Source: Saccharopolyspora shandongensis
Lineage (GTDB): Bacteria > Actinomycetota > Actinomycetes > Mycobacteriales > Pseudonocardiaceae
Direction: 5' to 3'
Assembly (NCBI RefSeq): GCF_900106995.1
Contig: NZ_FNOK01000065.1
Span: 1-51,094, forward strand
DNA: 51,094 nt
Below the pieces are notes generated by a model, which worked only from the letters and a program-made list of their open reading frames with translations, made no database searches and was not told the DNA's origin. This document shows, piece after piece, positions 41,458 to 50,791 of this stretch; within the stretch, counting starts at the first letter, position 1, and each line of letters starts with the position of its first letter. The position numbers and the translations under genes are program-made.

Positions 41458-44400
41458 GTGTCCAGCAGCCCTGCGTCACAGTTCGGCCCCAACGAGTGGT
41501 TGATCGAGGAAATGTACGAGCAGTTCCTCAACGATCCCACTTCCGTAGACTCGGCGTGGCACGAATTCTTCGCCGACTACAAGCCGGGCCAGGCAGCCAC
41601 CGAGAACACCGCTGCTGCCGCCGCTGCAGCGGCCCCGACGACCACGGCCACCGCGACGCGCCCGAGTGAGACCAATGGTCAGGTCCCGCCGGCCGCCGCT
41701 GCGACCGCGCCCCCGGCGAGCAAGCCCGCCGCCGCGCCGAAGCCGTCCCCGCAGCAGGCCGCCAAGGCCGCTCCGGTGAAGGAACCCCAGGCCGGTGGCG
41801 ACGTGAAGACGCTCCGCGGGGCCGCGGCTGCGATCGCCAAGAACATGGATCAGTCGCTGACCGTGCCGACCGCGACGAGCGTGCGTGCGGTGCCGGCCAA
41901 GCTGCTGTTCGACAACCGCATCGTCATCAACAACCACCTGAAGCGGAACAAGGGCGGCAAGGTCTCCTTCACGCACCTGATCGGCTACGCGCTGGTCCGG
42001 GCGGTCCGGGACTTCCCGAACATGAACCGCCACTACGGCGAGGACGCCAAGGGCAAGCCCGCGGCCGTCACGCCGGAGCACATCAACCTGGGCCTGGCCA
42101 TCGACCTGCCGGGCAAGGACGGTTCCCGCAACCTCGTGGTCGCCTCCATCAAGGGCTGCGAGGACATGACGTTCCAGCAGTTCTGGCAGGCCTACGAGGA
42201 CATCATCCGCAAGGCCCGCAACAACGCGCTGACCGCGGACGACTTCGCCGGCACCACGATCTCGCTGACCAACCCCGGCCCGTCCGGCACCAACCACTCG
42301 GTGCCGCGGCTGACCAAGGGCCAGAGCGCGATCATCGGCGTCGGCGCGATGGACTACCCGGCGGAGTTCCAGGGCGCCAGCGAGAAGACGCTGGTCGACA
42401 TGGGCATCAGCAAGATCGTGACGCTGACGTCCACCTACGACCACCGGGTCATCCAGGGCGCCGAGTCCGGTGACTTCCTGCGCAAGATGCACCAGCTGCT
42501 GCTGGGCGGGGACGGGTTCTTCGACGACATCTTCTCCTCGCTGCGCATTCCGTACGAGCCGGTGCGCTGGACGCAGGACATCCCCGAGGGCGCGGTGGAC
42601 AAGACCGCCCGCGTGCTCGAGCTGATCGACGCCTACCGCACCCGCGGCCACCTGATGGCCGACATCGACCCGCTGAACTACCGGCAGCGGCGGCACGAGG
42701 ACCTCGACGTCCTGTCGCACAGTCTCACCTTGTGGGACCTGGACCGGGAGTTCGCGGTCGGCGGTTTCGCCGGCAAGGAGCACATGAAGCTCCGCGACGT
42801 GCTGGGCGTGCTGCGCGACTCGTACTGCCGGACCGTCGGCGTCGAGTACATGCACATCCTCGAGCCCGACGAGCGCGAGTGGCTGCAGCAGCGGGTCGAG
42901 AAGCCGCACACCAAGCCGGAGCCGTCGGAGCAGAAGTACATCCTGTCGAAGCTCAACGCGGCCGAGGCGTTCGAGACGTTCCTGCAGACCAAGTACGTCG
43001 GGCAGAAGCGGTTCTCGCTGGAGGGCGCCGAGACCGTGGTGCCGCTGCTGGACGCGGTGCTGGACACCTCCGCGGCGCATGAGCTCGACGAGGTCGTCAT
43101 CGGCATGCCGCACCGCGGCCGCCTCAACGTGCTGGCCAACATCGTCGGCAAGCCGATCTCCCAGATCTTCCGGGAGTTCGAGGGCAACCTGGACCCGGGG
43201 CAGGCGCACGGTTCCGGCGACGTCAAGTACCACCTCGGCGCCGAGGGCAAGTACTTCCGGATGTTCGGCGACGGCGAGACGAAGGTGTCGCTGACGTCGA
43301 ACCCGTCGCACCTGGAAGCCGTCAACCCGGTGCTCGAGGGCATCGTCCGCGCCAAGCAGGACATCCTGGACAAGGGCCAGGAGGGCTTCACCGTCCTGCC
43401 GGTGCTGCTGCACGGCGACGCCGCGTTCGCAGGTCAGGGCGTGGTCGCCGAGACGCTGAACCTGTCGCTGCTGCGGGGCTACCGCACCGGCGGCACGGTG
43501 CACGTGGTCGTCAACAACCAGGTCGGTTACACCACCGCGCCGGAGCACTCGCGCTCCAGCAAGTACTGCACCGACGTGGCAAAGATGATCGGCGCCCCGG
43601 TGTTCCACGTCAACGGCGACGACCCCGAGGCCTGCGTCTGGGTCGCGAAGCTGGCCGTGGCGTACCGCCAGGCGTTCGGCAAGGACGTCGTGATCGACAT
43701 GGTGTGCTACCGCCGCCGCGGTCACAACGAGGGCGACGACCCGTCGATGACGCAGCCGAAGATGTACGACGCGATCGACAAGATGCGCAGCGTCCGCAAG
43801 GTCTACACCGAGGCCCTGATCGGCCGCGGCGACATCACCGTCGAAGAGGCGGAGAAGGCGCTGAAGGACTACGCGGCCCAGTTGGAGCACGTGTTCAACG
43901 AGGTCCGCGAGCTGGAGAAGCACCCGCCGTCGCCGAGCCCGTCGGTGGAGTCCGAGCAGCAGGTGCCGCGCGGCCTGGCGACCGCGATCTCGCGGGAGAC
44001 CTTGGAGCACATCGCCGAGGCGCAGATCAACCTGCCGGAGGGCTTCACCCCGCACCCGCGCGTCAAGCCGGTGCTGGAGCGTCGCGCCAAGATGGGTCGC
44101 GAGGGCGGCATCGACTGGGCGTTCGGCGAGCTGCTGGCGTTCGGTTCGCTGGTCATGGAGGGCCGCCAGGTCCGCCTGACCGGTCAGGACAGCCGGCGCG
44201 GCACGTTCGGCCAGCGGCACTCGGTGCTCATCGACCGCAAGGAGAACGCCGAGTACACGCCGCTGCAGAACCTGTCGGAGGACCAGGCGAAGTTCCTGGT
44301 CTACGACTCGGCGCTGTCGGAGTTCGCGGCGGTGGGCTTCGAGTACGGCTACTCGGTCGGCAACCCCGACTCGCTGGTGCTGTGGGAAGCGCAGTTCGGT

Positions 44401-45141
44401 GACTTCTTCAACGGCGCCCAGTCGATCATCGACGAGTTCATCTCGTCCGGTGAGGCGAAGTGGGGTCAGCGCTCCGACGTCGTCATGCTGCTGCCGCACG
44501 GCCACGAAGGCCAGGGCCCGGACCACACCTCGGGTCGCATCGAGCGGTGGCTGCAGCTGTGCGCCGAGGGTTCGATGACCGTCGCGATGCCGTCGACGCC
44601 GGCGAACTACTTCCACCTGCTGCGGCGGCACGCGCTGGACAACATCCACCGCCCGCTGGTGGTGTTCACGCCGAAGTCGATGCTGCGGTTGAAGACCGCG
44701 AGCAGCCCGGTCGAGGACTTCACCAACGGCAGCAAGTTCACCTCGGTGATCGACGACCCGGCGCAGCCGGACCCGGCCAACGTGCGCAATGTCGTGCTGT
44801 GCACCGGCAAGCTCTACTACGAGCTGGCCGCGCACCGCGACAAGGAGGGCATCACCGACACCGCGATCGTCCGGCTGGAGCAGCTCTACCCGCTGCCCCA
44901 CCGCAAGCTGGGCGCGCTGTTCGAGCGGTACCCGAACGCCACGTCGATCCGGTGGACGCAGGAGGAGCCGGCCAACCAGGGTGCGTGGCCGTTCCTCGGC
45001 CTGGCACTGCCGGAGCTGTTCCCGCAGCTGGTCGGCAAGCTCCAGCGGGTCTCGCGCCGTCCGATGGCCGCCCCGGCCACCGGTATGGCCAAGGTCCACG
45101 AGGTCGAGCAGGCCGAGGTCGTGCGCAACGCCTTCGCCTGA
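41458..45141 (+). CDS. kgd: Multifunctional 2-oxoglutarate decarboxylase/dehydrogenase (KGD)
   Basis: A 1227-residue actinobacterial KGD, combining an E2o-like acyltransferase domain and a ThDP-dependent E1o. It works in the TCA cycle at 2-oxoglutarate. Visible: N-terminal NEWLIEEMYEQFLNDP, an Ala/Pro-rich linker (about 40-115), the E2-type catalytic TYDHRVIQGAESGDFL, then E1o with IGMPHRGRLNVLAN, CYRRRGHNEGDDPS and HGHEGQGPDHTSGR. No lipoyl domain, as expected for this fusion. The GTG at 41458 directly precedes the conserved SSSPASQFGPNEW start. It ends in a strong intrinsic terminator and is followed by the small DUF6104-type gene. Confidence 0.96.
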   Translation: MSSSPASQFGPNEWLIEEMYEQFLNDPTSVDSAWHEFFADYKPGQAATENTAAAAAAAAPTTTATATRPSETNGQVPPAAAATAPPASKPAAAPKPSPQQAAKAAPVKEPQAGGDVKTLRGAAAAIAKNMDQSLTVPTATSVRAVPAKLLFDNRIVINNHLKRNKGGKVSFTHLIGYALVRAVRDFPNMNRHYGEDAKGKPAAVTPEHINLGLAIDLPGKDGSRNLVVASIKGCEDMTFQQFWQAYEDIIRKARNNALTADDFAGTTISLTNPGPSGTNHSVPRLTKGQSAIIGVGAMDYPAEFQGASEKTLVDMGISKIVTLTSTYDHRVIQGAESGDFLRKMHQLLLGGDGFFDDIFSSLRIPYEPVRWTQDIPEGAVDKTARVLELIDAYRTRGHLMADIDPLNYRQRRHEDLDVLSHSLTLWDLDREFAVGGFAGKEHMKLRDVLGVLRDSYCRTVGVEYMHILEPDEREWLQQRVEKPHTKPEPSEQKYILSKLNAAEAFETFLQTKYVGQKRFSLEGAETVVPLLDAVLDTSAAHELDEVVIGMPHRGRLNVLANIVGKPISQIFREFEGNLDPGQAHGSGDVKYHLGAEGKYFRMFGDGETKVSLTSNPSHLEAVNPVLEGIVRAKQDILDKGQEGFTVLPVLLHGDAAFAGQGVVAETLNLSLLRGYRTGGTVHVVVNNQVGYTTAPEHSRSSKYCTDVAKMIGAPVFHVNGDDPEACVWVAKLAVAYRQAFGKDVVIDMVCYRRRGHNEGDDPSMTQPKMYDAIDKMRSVRKVYTEALIGRGDITVEEAEKALKDYAAQLEHVFNEVRELEKHPPSPSPSVESEQQVPRGLATAISRETLEHIAEAQINLPEGFTPHPRVKPVLERRAKMGREGGIDWAFGELLAFGSLVMEGRQVRLTGQDSRRGTFGQRHSVLIDRKENAEYTPLQNLSEDQAKFLVYDSALSEFAAVGFEYGYSVGNPDSLVLWEAQFGDFFNGAQSIIDEFISSGEAKWGQRSDVVMLLPHGHEGQGPDHTSGRIERWLQLCAEGSMTVAMPSTPANYFHLLRRHALDNIHRPLVVFTPKSMLRLKTASSPVEDFTNGSKFTSVIDDPAQPDPANVRNVVLCTGKLYYELAAHRDKEGITDTAIVRLEQLYPLPHRKLGALFERYPNATSIRWTQEEPANQGAWPFLGLALPELFPQLVGKLQRVSRRPMAAPATGMAKVHEVEQAEVVRNAFA

Positions 45142-45155
45142 TCCAGGGCTGAAGC

Positions 45156-45195
45156 GGGCCGCCGGTTCCCTCCCGGAACCGGCGGCCCGTTTTTT
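45156..45195 (+). terminator. Intrinsic terminator after kgd
   Basis: Perfect 14-bp stem GGGCCGCCGGTTCC (45156-45169 with 45175-45188), 5-base loop, followed by GTTTTTTG. The clearest rho-independent terminator in the window. Confidence 0.93.
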
Positions 45196-45677
45196 GCGCC
45201 CGCAGCGGATTCCCGCGAACGCTCCTCGGGCGCGCCGGCAGTTCGCTGCGCGACTTCCTGGAGTTCCTCTACTGGTGCGCCTCGACTCGCCGGAGGGCTC
45301 CCGGGCGGAAACCGACGCGCTTTACGCGCGCCGGCGCCAGGCAGGACCCGCGCGCCTTCCACTCCCCCGGCAGCTGGTGGTCGACGGCGCTCAACGCCCC
45401 ACTCGATGCGGAGACCGCCTGATACCGCGAGCCCCCTCGGTGTGGGGAGGGTGACAGGAAGGTTCCCATGCTCCACAGCCCCGGCCTGATGCGGTTGGCC
45501 GCGTCGGATTAGAGTCCTGCTCCGGCCTTGTGGCGTTCGGCCCCGGAGCTTCGCAAGCACAAGGACCTTCTCGCCATTCGGGGCGGTTCCCGCCGCCGCC
45601 GGAATTGCGTTTCGTACTCTGCTGTTCTGCCAACCCCGATCGCACCGGTCACGGACGGAAACAACTAGGAGGACACG
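45196..45677. other. Gap with one repeat and a possible gene remnant
   Basis: A forward-strand frame near 45236-45424 reads LRDFLEFLYWC and later FHSPGSWWSTALNAPLDAE before TGA, which looks protein-like, but it has no start or family I can name. One reverse-orientation 16-bp repeat is at 45452-45467. The ribosome site AGGAGG of the next gene is at 45667. Confidence 0.35.
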
Positions 45678-45854
45678 GTGTACTTCACCGACCGCGGCAT
45701 TGAGGAACTCGAAGATCGTCGCGGTGACGACGAGGTCACGCTGGCCTGGGTCGCCGACCGAATGCGGGCGTTCGTCGACCTCAACCCCGACTTCGAGGAC
45801 GCCACCGAACGCCTCGCCACGTTCCTCGCCCGCGACGACGCCGACGACGAGTAA
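45678..45854 (+). CDS. DUF6104-type small conserved protein
   Basis: A 58-residue acidic protein beginning MYFTDRGIEELEDRRGDDEV and continuing WVADRMRAFVDLNPDFEDATERLATFLAR. This matches the small actinobacterial family commonly found next to kgd, which I recall as DUF6104. Function unknown. GTG start 5 bases after AGGAGG. The conserved length, strong ribosome site and family sequence make it a real gene despite its size. Four repeats follow its stop codon. Confidence 0.88.
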   Translation: MYFTDRGIEELEDRRGDDEVTLAWVADRMRAFVDLNPDFEDATERLATFLARDDADDE

Positions 45855-45894
45855 CCAGCCCCGAGGTTCGACCAGCACCGGGGCGACCGGTTGG

Positions 45895-46067
45895 TGACAG
45901 GAAGGTTCCCATCCCCTCGCCCCGGACCGTTCCAGAGGCAAGCGCCGGCCTGCCGGTGACAGGAAAGTTCCCCTCCTGCCACGGCCGCCGGGTCGGCGGA
46001 TGATCGAAAGGTTCCCTGCCTGCCGCCCCCACCGCGCGTCCCGCACGTTGGTGACAGGAAGGTTCCC
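45895..46067 (+). repeat. Four reverse-orientation 16-bp repeats
   Basis: Copies at 45895, 45957, a degenerate one at 46001 (TGATCGAAAGGTTCCC) and 46052, in the convergent gap between the small gene and the ABM gene. Confidence 0.88.
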
Positions 46068-46080
46068 TTGCTCTCCCCGG

Positions 46081-46713
46081 TCAGGCCCGGTAGCGGGTCA
46101 GGCTGCGGTGCAGCCGGTAGAGATCGCCGGCGGCAACGGTTTCCGGGTGGTGTGTGCTGCTGGCGACCGCGGCCTCATCGGCCCACTCCTCGTAGATCAG
46201 CACCCGGGTGCCGTCGACGCTGATGTGGAAGTGCGCGGCGACGAGCCCCGGCGGCAGCTCGGGCGTGATCCGGCCGCGCGCGGCGTCGGCCAGCTGCCGC
46301 GCCTGCTCGATGTCCTCGGTGTCGTAGGTGAAAACCGCGACCAGATCGCCGCGTCGAGGCTCTGGCGCGACGACGCTGCTGTGCAGGCGGTACCTGACGA
46401 GACCGGGGCGTTCGATGCCCGGCACGGCCTCGTCGATGCCGCGGACCAGCGTCGGCCGGTAGGTCCGGACGAACTCGCGGTGGGCGTCGTCGTCGGTCCA
46501 CTGCGCGTAGTTCAGCACCTTGGTGCCGTCGTCGCTCACGAAGCAGTTCAACGACAGGAATGCCGGCGGCCAGGGCGCGACGCGCCATTCCGCGATCGTC
46601 GAATCCACCGCGTCGCGCTGCCGCTGCGGCGTGCCCACGAGCCACGGGCTGACCAGGATCGTGCCGACGTCGGATCGGGTGATATCGGGCATTTCGATGT
46701 GGCCGGTCGTCAT
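46081..46713 (-). CDS. Tandem ABM-domain (antibiotic monooxygenase-like) protein
   Basis: A 210-residue protein with two dimeric alpha/beta-barrel (ABM) repeats: FLSLNCFVSDDGTKVLNYAQWTDDD in the first, and VAAHFHISVDGTRVLIYEEWAD in the second. Single ABM domains make cofactor-free monooxygenases or heme-degrading enzymes; a fused pair would fold as an internal dimer. Substrate unknown, and it lies outside the diazo-type cluster. ATG 46713. A five-copy repeat array lies upstream. Confidence 0.85.
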   Translation of the reverse strand: MTTGHIEMPDITRSDVGTILVSPWLVGTPQRQRDAVDSTIAEWRVAPWPPAFLSLNCFVSDDGTKVLNYAQWTDDDAHREFVRTYRPTLVRGIDEAVPGIERPGLVRYRLHSSVVAPEPRRGDLVAVFTYDTEDIEQARQLADAARGRITPELPPGLVAAHFHISVDGTRVLIYEEWADEAAVASSTHHPETVAAGDLYRLHRSLTRYRA

Positions 46714-46809
46714 CGGGCCTCCTCGTGATCATCGGCTGCGACACGATCCTCGAACCTCCACCTAGATAGAAGTCAAGTCGTCGCCGCCTAGCCCACCGGC
46801 CGCCGCGCG

Positions 46810-47023
46810 TGACAGGAAAGTTCCCATGCTCGCACCCGCGCGACCAGGGAACCCCGGGGCCGCTGACAGAAAGGTTCCCTTGCTCGCAGCCCCGCCCGTT
46901 GGCGCCCGGGGTGGCAGGAAGGTTCCCTTCCACACCTCACGGCAGCAGGCGCGGGCCTCGTCGTGACAGGAAAGTTCCCTTGCTCGCACCGCCGCCACGA
47001 CGGCTGGTGACAGAAAGGTTCCC
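46810..47023 (+). repeat. Five reverse-orientation 16-bp repeats
   Basis: Copies at 46810, 46864, 46912, 46964 and 47008, spaced 44-54 bases, with CAGAAAGG and GGCAGG variants. Unlike the other arrays this one lies between divergent genes, so it is not simply a 3'-end feature. Confidence 0.92.
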
Positions 47024-47193
47024 TTGCTTTCGCCCCGCATTCGGCGGGCCTTCTGGGCGGTTGGGGCGGGCGGCTCCCCTGGCCGGGTGGCCGGGCATGC
47101 GGGGTGATCCCCCACGGAGTGACGTGGACGGCGCCCGGGGCCGATGTGTGATCGCCTCGGCGCTGGCAATGCCAACGCACTACGGAGGAATCG

Positions 47194-47466
47194 ATGCGAC
47201 GTCTGCTTGCCAGCACCCTGCTCACCGCAATCGCCGTGCTGGGCGCCGCCGGAACGGCCGCTGCCGCCGACGGCCCCCAATCGTCGGCGTCGGACCCGTT
47301 CCTCGCCGCGATCGTCGGTAGCCCGCAGGGACCGAACCAGCAAACCCAGGTGAGCCACAACGAGCAGCACAAGTCCCAACGCGTGAGCCAGCACCACGTC
47401 AAGTCCTCTTCCCCGCAGGGGCAGAAGAGCTACTCGCACACGCACGAGCAGTCGTCGAACGGTTGA
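47194..47466 (+). CDS. Small secreted Gln/Ser/His-rich protein
   Basis: A 90-residue protein with a Sec signal peptide (MRRLLASTLLTAIAVLGAAGTAAAA, cleavage near 25). The mature part is hydrophilic and rich in Gln, Ser, His and Lys (QVSHNEQHKSQRVSQHHVKSS), ending SYSHTHEQSSNG. No family recognised. Six histidines among about 65 mature residues might bind metal; this is a guess. ATG is 7 bases after CGGAGGA. It stands between the repeat array and tdh. Confidence 0.72.
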   Translation: MRRLLASTLLTAIAVLGAAGTAAAADGPQSSASDPFLAAIVGSPQGPNQQTQVSHNEQHKSQRVSQHHVKSSSPQGQKSYSHTHEQSSNG

Positions 47467-47620
47467 CCAGCCGCCAGCGCCGCGCCCCATTCGTCGAAGG
47501 CGGGTGGGGCGCGGTGCGCTGTGCAGCGCCGCTAACCAGCCAGTGCAGAAAGTCGCGATGGACCTACGCCGCGGCACCGGGCCAGACTCCACTGCGACAA
47601 GCATCGAGAGCGGAGGAACC

Positions 47621-48661
47621 TTGCGCGCTCTGGTGAAGACCTCACCCGCGCCCGGCCTGGAACTGGCCGAGCTCCCCGACCCGACCCCGGGCCCCGACGA
47701 AGTCGTGGTGCGGGTGATGCGCACCGGTATCTGCGGTACGGACCTGCACATCGCGTCGTGGGACGAGTGGGCCGCCCGCACCGTGCCGACGCCGCTGGTG
47801 GTCGGCCACGAATTCGCCGGGGAGGTGGTGGCCACCGGCGCCGCGGTCACGCGAGCAGCGGTCGGCGACTTCGTCAGCGGCGAGGGACATCTGGTGTGCG
47901 GCCGCTGCCGCAACTGCCTCGCCGGCCGTCGGCACCTGTGCGCGCACACGCAGGGCCTCGGGGTGCACCGCAACGGCGCGTTCGCCGAGTTCGCGGTGCT
48001 GCCCGAGCAGAACGTCTGGGTGCACCGCGGCGAAATCGATCCGGACGTGGCGGCGATCTTCGACCCGTTCGGCAACGCGGTGCACACCGCGCTGAGCTTT
48101 CCCGTCGTCGGCGAGGACGTGCTGATCACCGGTGCCGGACCGATCGGGCTGATGGCCGCTGGGGTGGCCAAGCACGCGGGCGCCCGGCACGTGGTGATCA
48201 CCGACGTCAGCGAGCACCGGTTGGAGCTGGCCCGCCGCGTCGGGGTGGATCTGGCCGTGGACGTTTCGCAGACCCGGGTCGCCGACGCGCAGCAGCAGCT
48301 GGGCATGAGCGAGGGCTTCGACGTGGCGATGGAGGTCTCCGGGAAGCCCGATGCGCTGCGGGAGGCCGTGGCGAACATGGCGCACGGCGGCCGGATCGCG
48401 ATGCTGGGCCTGCCCGCCGAGGACTTCCCGCTCGACTGGAGCGCGGTCGTGTTCAAGATGCTCACCGTCAAGGGCATCTACGGCCGCGAGATGTTCGAGA
48501 CCTGGTACTCGATGTCGGTGCTGCTGGAGTCCGGGCTGGACCTGAGCCCGGTGATCACGCACCGCTTCCCGTACACGCAGCACGCCGAGGCGTTCGAGAC
48601 GGCCCGCAGCGGGCGCTGCGGCAAGGTCATCCTCGACTGGACAACGAAGGGGCCCGCCTGA
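47621..48661 (+). CDS. tdh: L-threonine 3-dehydrogenase
   Basis: A 346-residue zinc-dependent MDR-family Tdh that oxidises L-threonine to 2-amino-3-ketobutyrate with NAD. Catalytic zinc ligands Cys38 (GICGTDLHI) and His62-Glu63 (GHEFAGE); the four structural-zinc cysteines lie in CGRCRNCLAGRRHLC; NAD motif GAGPIGLMAAG. I choose TTG 47621 because GGAGGAACC lies just before it and MRALVKT is the family start; the frame extends upstream without support. Its stop overlaps the kbl ATG by one base (TGATG). Tdh and Kbl together convert threonine to glycine and acetyl-CoA. Confidence 0.95.
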   Translation: MRALVKTSPAPGLELAELPDPTPGPDEVVVRVMRTGICGTDLHIASWDEWAARTVPTPLVVGHEFAGEVVATGAAVTRAAVGDFVSGEGHLVCGRCRNCLAGRRHLCAHTQGLGVHRNGAFAEFAVLPEQNVWVHRGEIDPDVAAIFDPFGNAVHTALSFPVVGEDVLITGAGPIGLMAAGVAKHAGARHVVITDVSEHRLELARRVGVDLAVDVSQTRVADAQQQLGMSEGFDVAMEVSGKPDALREAVANMAHGGRIAMLGLPAEDFPLDWSAVVFKMLTVKGIYGREMFETWYSMSVLLESGLDLSPVITHRFPYTQHAEAFETARSGRCGKVILDWTTKGPA

Positions 48662-49848
48662 TGTACACGATCGCTGACGACGTCCGCGCCGAGCTGGCCG
48701 AGATCCGCGCCGCCGGGCTGTACAAGGACGAGCGGGTGCTGGACTCGCCGCAGAGCGCGCGGGTGGGTGTCGGCGGTGCCGAGCTGCTGAACTGCTGCGC
48801 GAACAACTACCTGGGGCTGGCCGATCACCCCGCGCTGCTCGCCGCCGCCGAGGAGGCGCTGGCGAAGTGGGGTTTCGGGATGGCGTCGGTGCGGTTCATC
48901 TGCGGCACGCAGGCCCCGCACAAGGAGTTGGAGCGGCGACTCTCGGAGTTCCTGGGCACCGATGACACGATCCTGTACAGCTCGTGCTTCGACGCCAACG
49001 GCGGGGTTTTCGAGACGCTGCTCGACGACCGGGACGCGGTGATCTCCGACGAGCTCAACCACGCGAGCATCATCGACGGCATCCGGCTGTCCAAGGCCCG
49101 CCGCGGCCGGTACCGGAATCGGGACATGGCCGATCTCGAGCGGCTGCTCAAGGAGAACTCCGACGCGCGGCGCAAGCTCGTCGTCACCGATGGCGTGTTC
49201 TCGATGGACGGCTACCTGGCGCCGCTGGACGAGATCTGCGCGCTCGCCGAGAAGTACGAGGCGATGGTGATGGTCGACGACTCGCACGCGGTCGGGTTCA
49301 CGGGCCCGAAGGGCGCGGGCACGCCGGACCTGTTCGGCGTCGCCGACCGGGTCGACATCGTCACGGGCACGCTCGGCAAGGCGCTCGGCGGCGCCAGCGG
49401 CGGCTACGTGTCCGCGCGCGCCGAGATCGTCGAGCTGCTGCGGCAGCGTTCCCGGCCGTACCTGTTCTCCAACTCCCTCGCGCCGTCGATCGTGGCCGCG
49501 TCGCTTGCCGCGCTGGACCTCGTCGCCGCGCAGCCGGAGCTGCGGGAGCGGCTGCGGGACAACAGCTCGCTGTTCCGCCGCCGGATGGCCGAGGAGGGCT
49601 TCGACCTGCTGCCCGGCGAGCATCCGATCATCCCGGTGATGATCGGCGACGCGGCGGAGGCGGCGCGGATGGCGGACCTGCTGCTGGAGGAGGGCATCTA
49701 CGTCATCGGCTTCTCCTACCCGGTGGTGCCCAAGGGCAAGGCCCGCATCCGCACCCAGATGTCGGCTGCGCACAGCGCCGAGGACGTGGAACGGGCGGTG
49801 TCGGCGTTCGTGGCGGCCCGCGATCGGATGGGTACCATCGCCCGGTGA
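48661..49848 (+). CDS. kbl: Glycine C-acetyltransferase (2-amino-3-ketobutyrate CoA ligase)
   Basis: A 395-residue PLP-dependent alpha-oxoamine synthase that cleaves 2-amino-3-ketobutyrate with CoA to glycine and acetyl-CoA. Visible: NCCANNYLGLADHP, the VMVDDSHAVGFTGPKGAGT Asp/His pair that binds PLP, and the Schiff-base lysine in GTLGKALGGASGGY. Full length. It overlaps tdh by one base and the LysR gene by four, forming a tight three-gene operon. Confidence 0.96.
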   Translation: MYTIADDVRAELAEIRAAGLYKDERVLDSPQSARVGVGGAELLNCCANNYLGLADHPALLAAAEEALAKWGFGMASVRFICGTQAPHKELERRLSEFLGTDDTILYSSCFDANGGVFETLLDDRDAVISDELNHASIIDGIRLSKARRGRYRNRDMADLERLLKENSDARRKLVVTDGVFSMDGYLAPLDEICALAEKYEAMVMVDDSHAVGFTGPKGAGTPDLFGVADRVDIVTGTLGKALGGASGGYVSARAEIVELLRQRSRPYLFSNSLAPSIVAASLAALDLVAAQPELRERLRDNSSLFRRRMAEEGFDLLPGEHPIIPVMIGDAAEAARMADLLLEEGIYVIGFSYPVVPKGKARIRTQMSAAHSAEDVERAVSAFVAARDRMGTIAR

Positions 49849-50741
49849 TTGACCCCCGGCGGCTCCAGGTGCTGCGCGCGCTCGCCGACCACGGCACCGT
49901 GCGCGCGGCGGCGGAGAAGCTCTACCTGACGCCGTCGGCGGTGTCGCAGCAGCTCACCGCGCTGGAGAACGAGGTCGGGCAGCCGCTGCTGGTCCGGCAG
50001 GGCCGCCGGGTGCGGCTGACCGCGGCCGGTGAGCTGCTGGTCGAGCACGCCAAGGCGGTGCTGGCCGAGCTGGAGCGCGCGGAGGCGAGCTTGGCGGCGT
50101 GCGCGGCGGGCACCGTCGGCACGGTCGAGGTCGCGTCGTTCGCCTCGGCGATCACGCAGGTCGTGGCGCCGTCGATCGTCGCGTTGCGGCAGCACGCGCC
50201 GGACGTGCGGGTGCTGGTGCGCGACGCCGAGGCGCACAACAGCCTGATGATGCTGCTGGCCGGGGAGATCGACATCGCGATCTCGATGGAGTACACCTCG
50301 ACGCTGCAGGCGGACGCCCGGCGGGTGAGCCGGTTCCCGTTGTACGCCGAGCCGTTCGACGTGGTGCTGCCGCCGAACCACCCGCTCGGTTCTGCCGCGG
50401 AGATCGCGCTCGACGAGCTGCGCGACGACGACTGGATCGCGCCGCTGCCGGGCAACCCGTGCCGCGCGGTGGCCCAGGTGTCCTGCGAGAACGCGGGATT
50501 CGTCCCGAACATCACGCACACCTCGGACGACTTCCACGCGGTGGTGGCGCTGGTCGCGGCGGGCACCGGTGTCTCGCTGGTGCCCCGCACGGCCATCGCG
50601 GCCGGCGTGGGCGTGGTCGCGCTGCCGGTCGCGGGCAAGCCGCCGACTCGCCGGGTCTTCGCCGCCGTCCAGTGCGGACGGGAGGAGCACCCGCTGGTCC
50701 GCGTCGTGCTGGACGCGCTGCTGTCGAGCAAGGCCGGCTAG
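49845..50741 (+). CDS. LysR-family transcriptional regulator
   Basis: A 298-residue LysR regulator: HTH at 5-60 (LQVLRALADHGTVRAAAEKLYLTPSAVSQQLTALE) and a periplasmic-binding-like effector domain (about 90-298). The GTG start overlaps the kbl stop (GTGA). Being last in the tdh-kbl operon suggests feedback control of threonine catabolism, though the target is unproven. About 50 bases later an IS element begins. Confidence 0.9.
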   Translation: MIDPRRLQVLRALADHGTVRAAAEKLYLTPSAVSQQLTALENEVGQPLLVRQGRRVRLTAAGELLVEHAKAVLAELERAEASLAACAAGTVGTVEVASFASAITQVVAPSIVALRQHAPDVRVLVRDAEAHNSLMMLLAGEIDIAISMEYTSTLQADARRVSRFPLYAEPFDVVLPPNHPLGSAAEIALDELRDDDWIAPLPGNPCRAVAQVSCENAGFVPNITHTSDDFHAVVALVAAGTGVSLVPRTAIAAGVGVVALPVAGKPPTRRVFAAVQCGREEHPLVRVVLDALLSSKAG

Positions 50742-50791
50742 GCCCAATGCCGGTCGTTTAGGTCATCGCGTGGCCGGTAGCCTGCGTGCTT

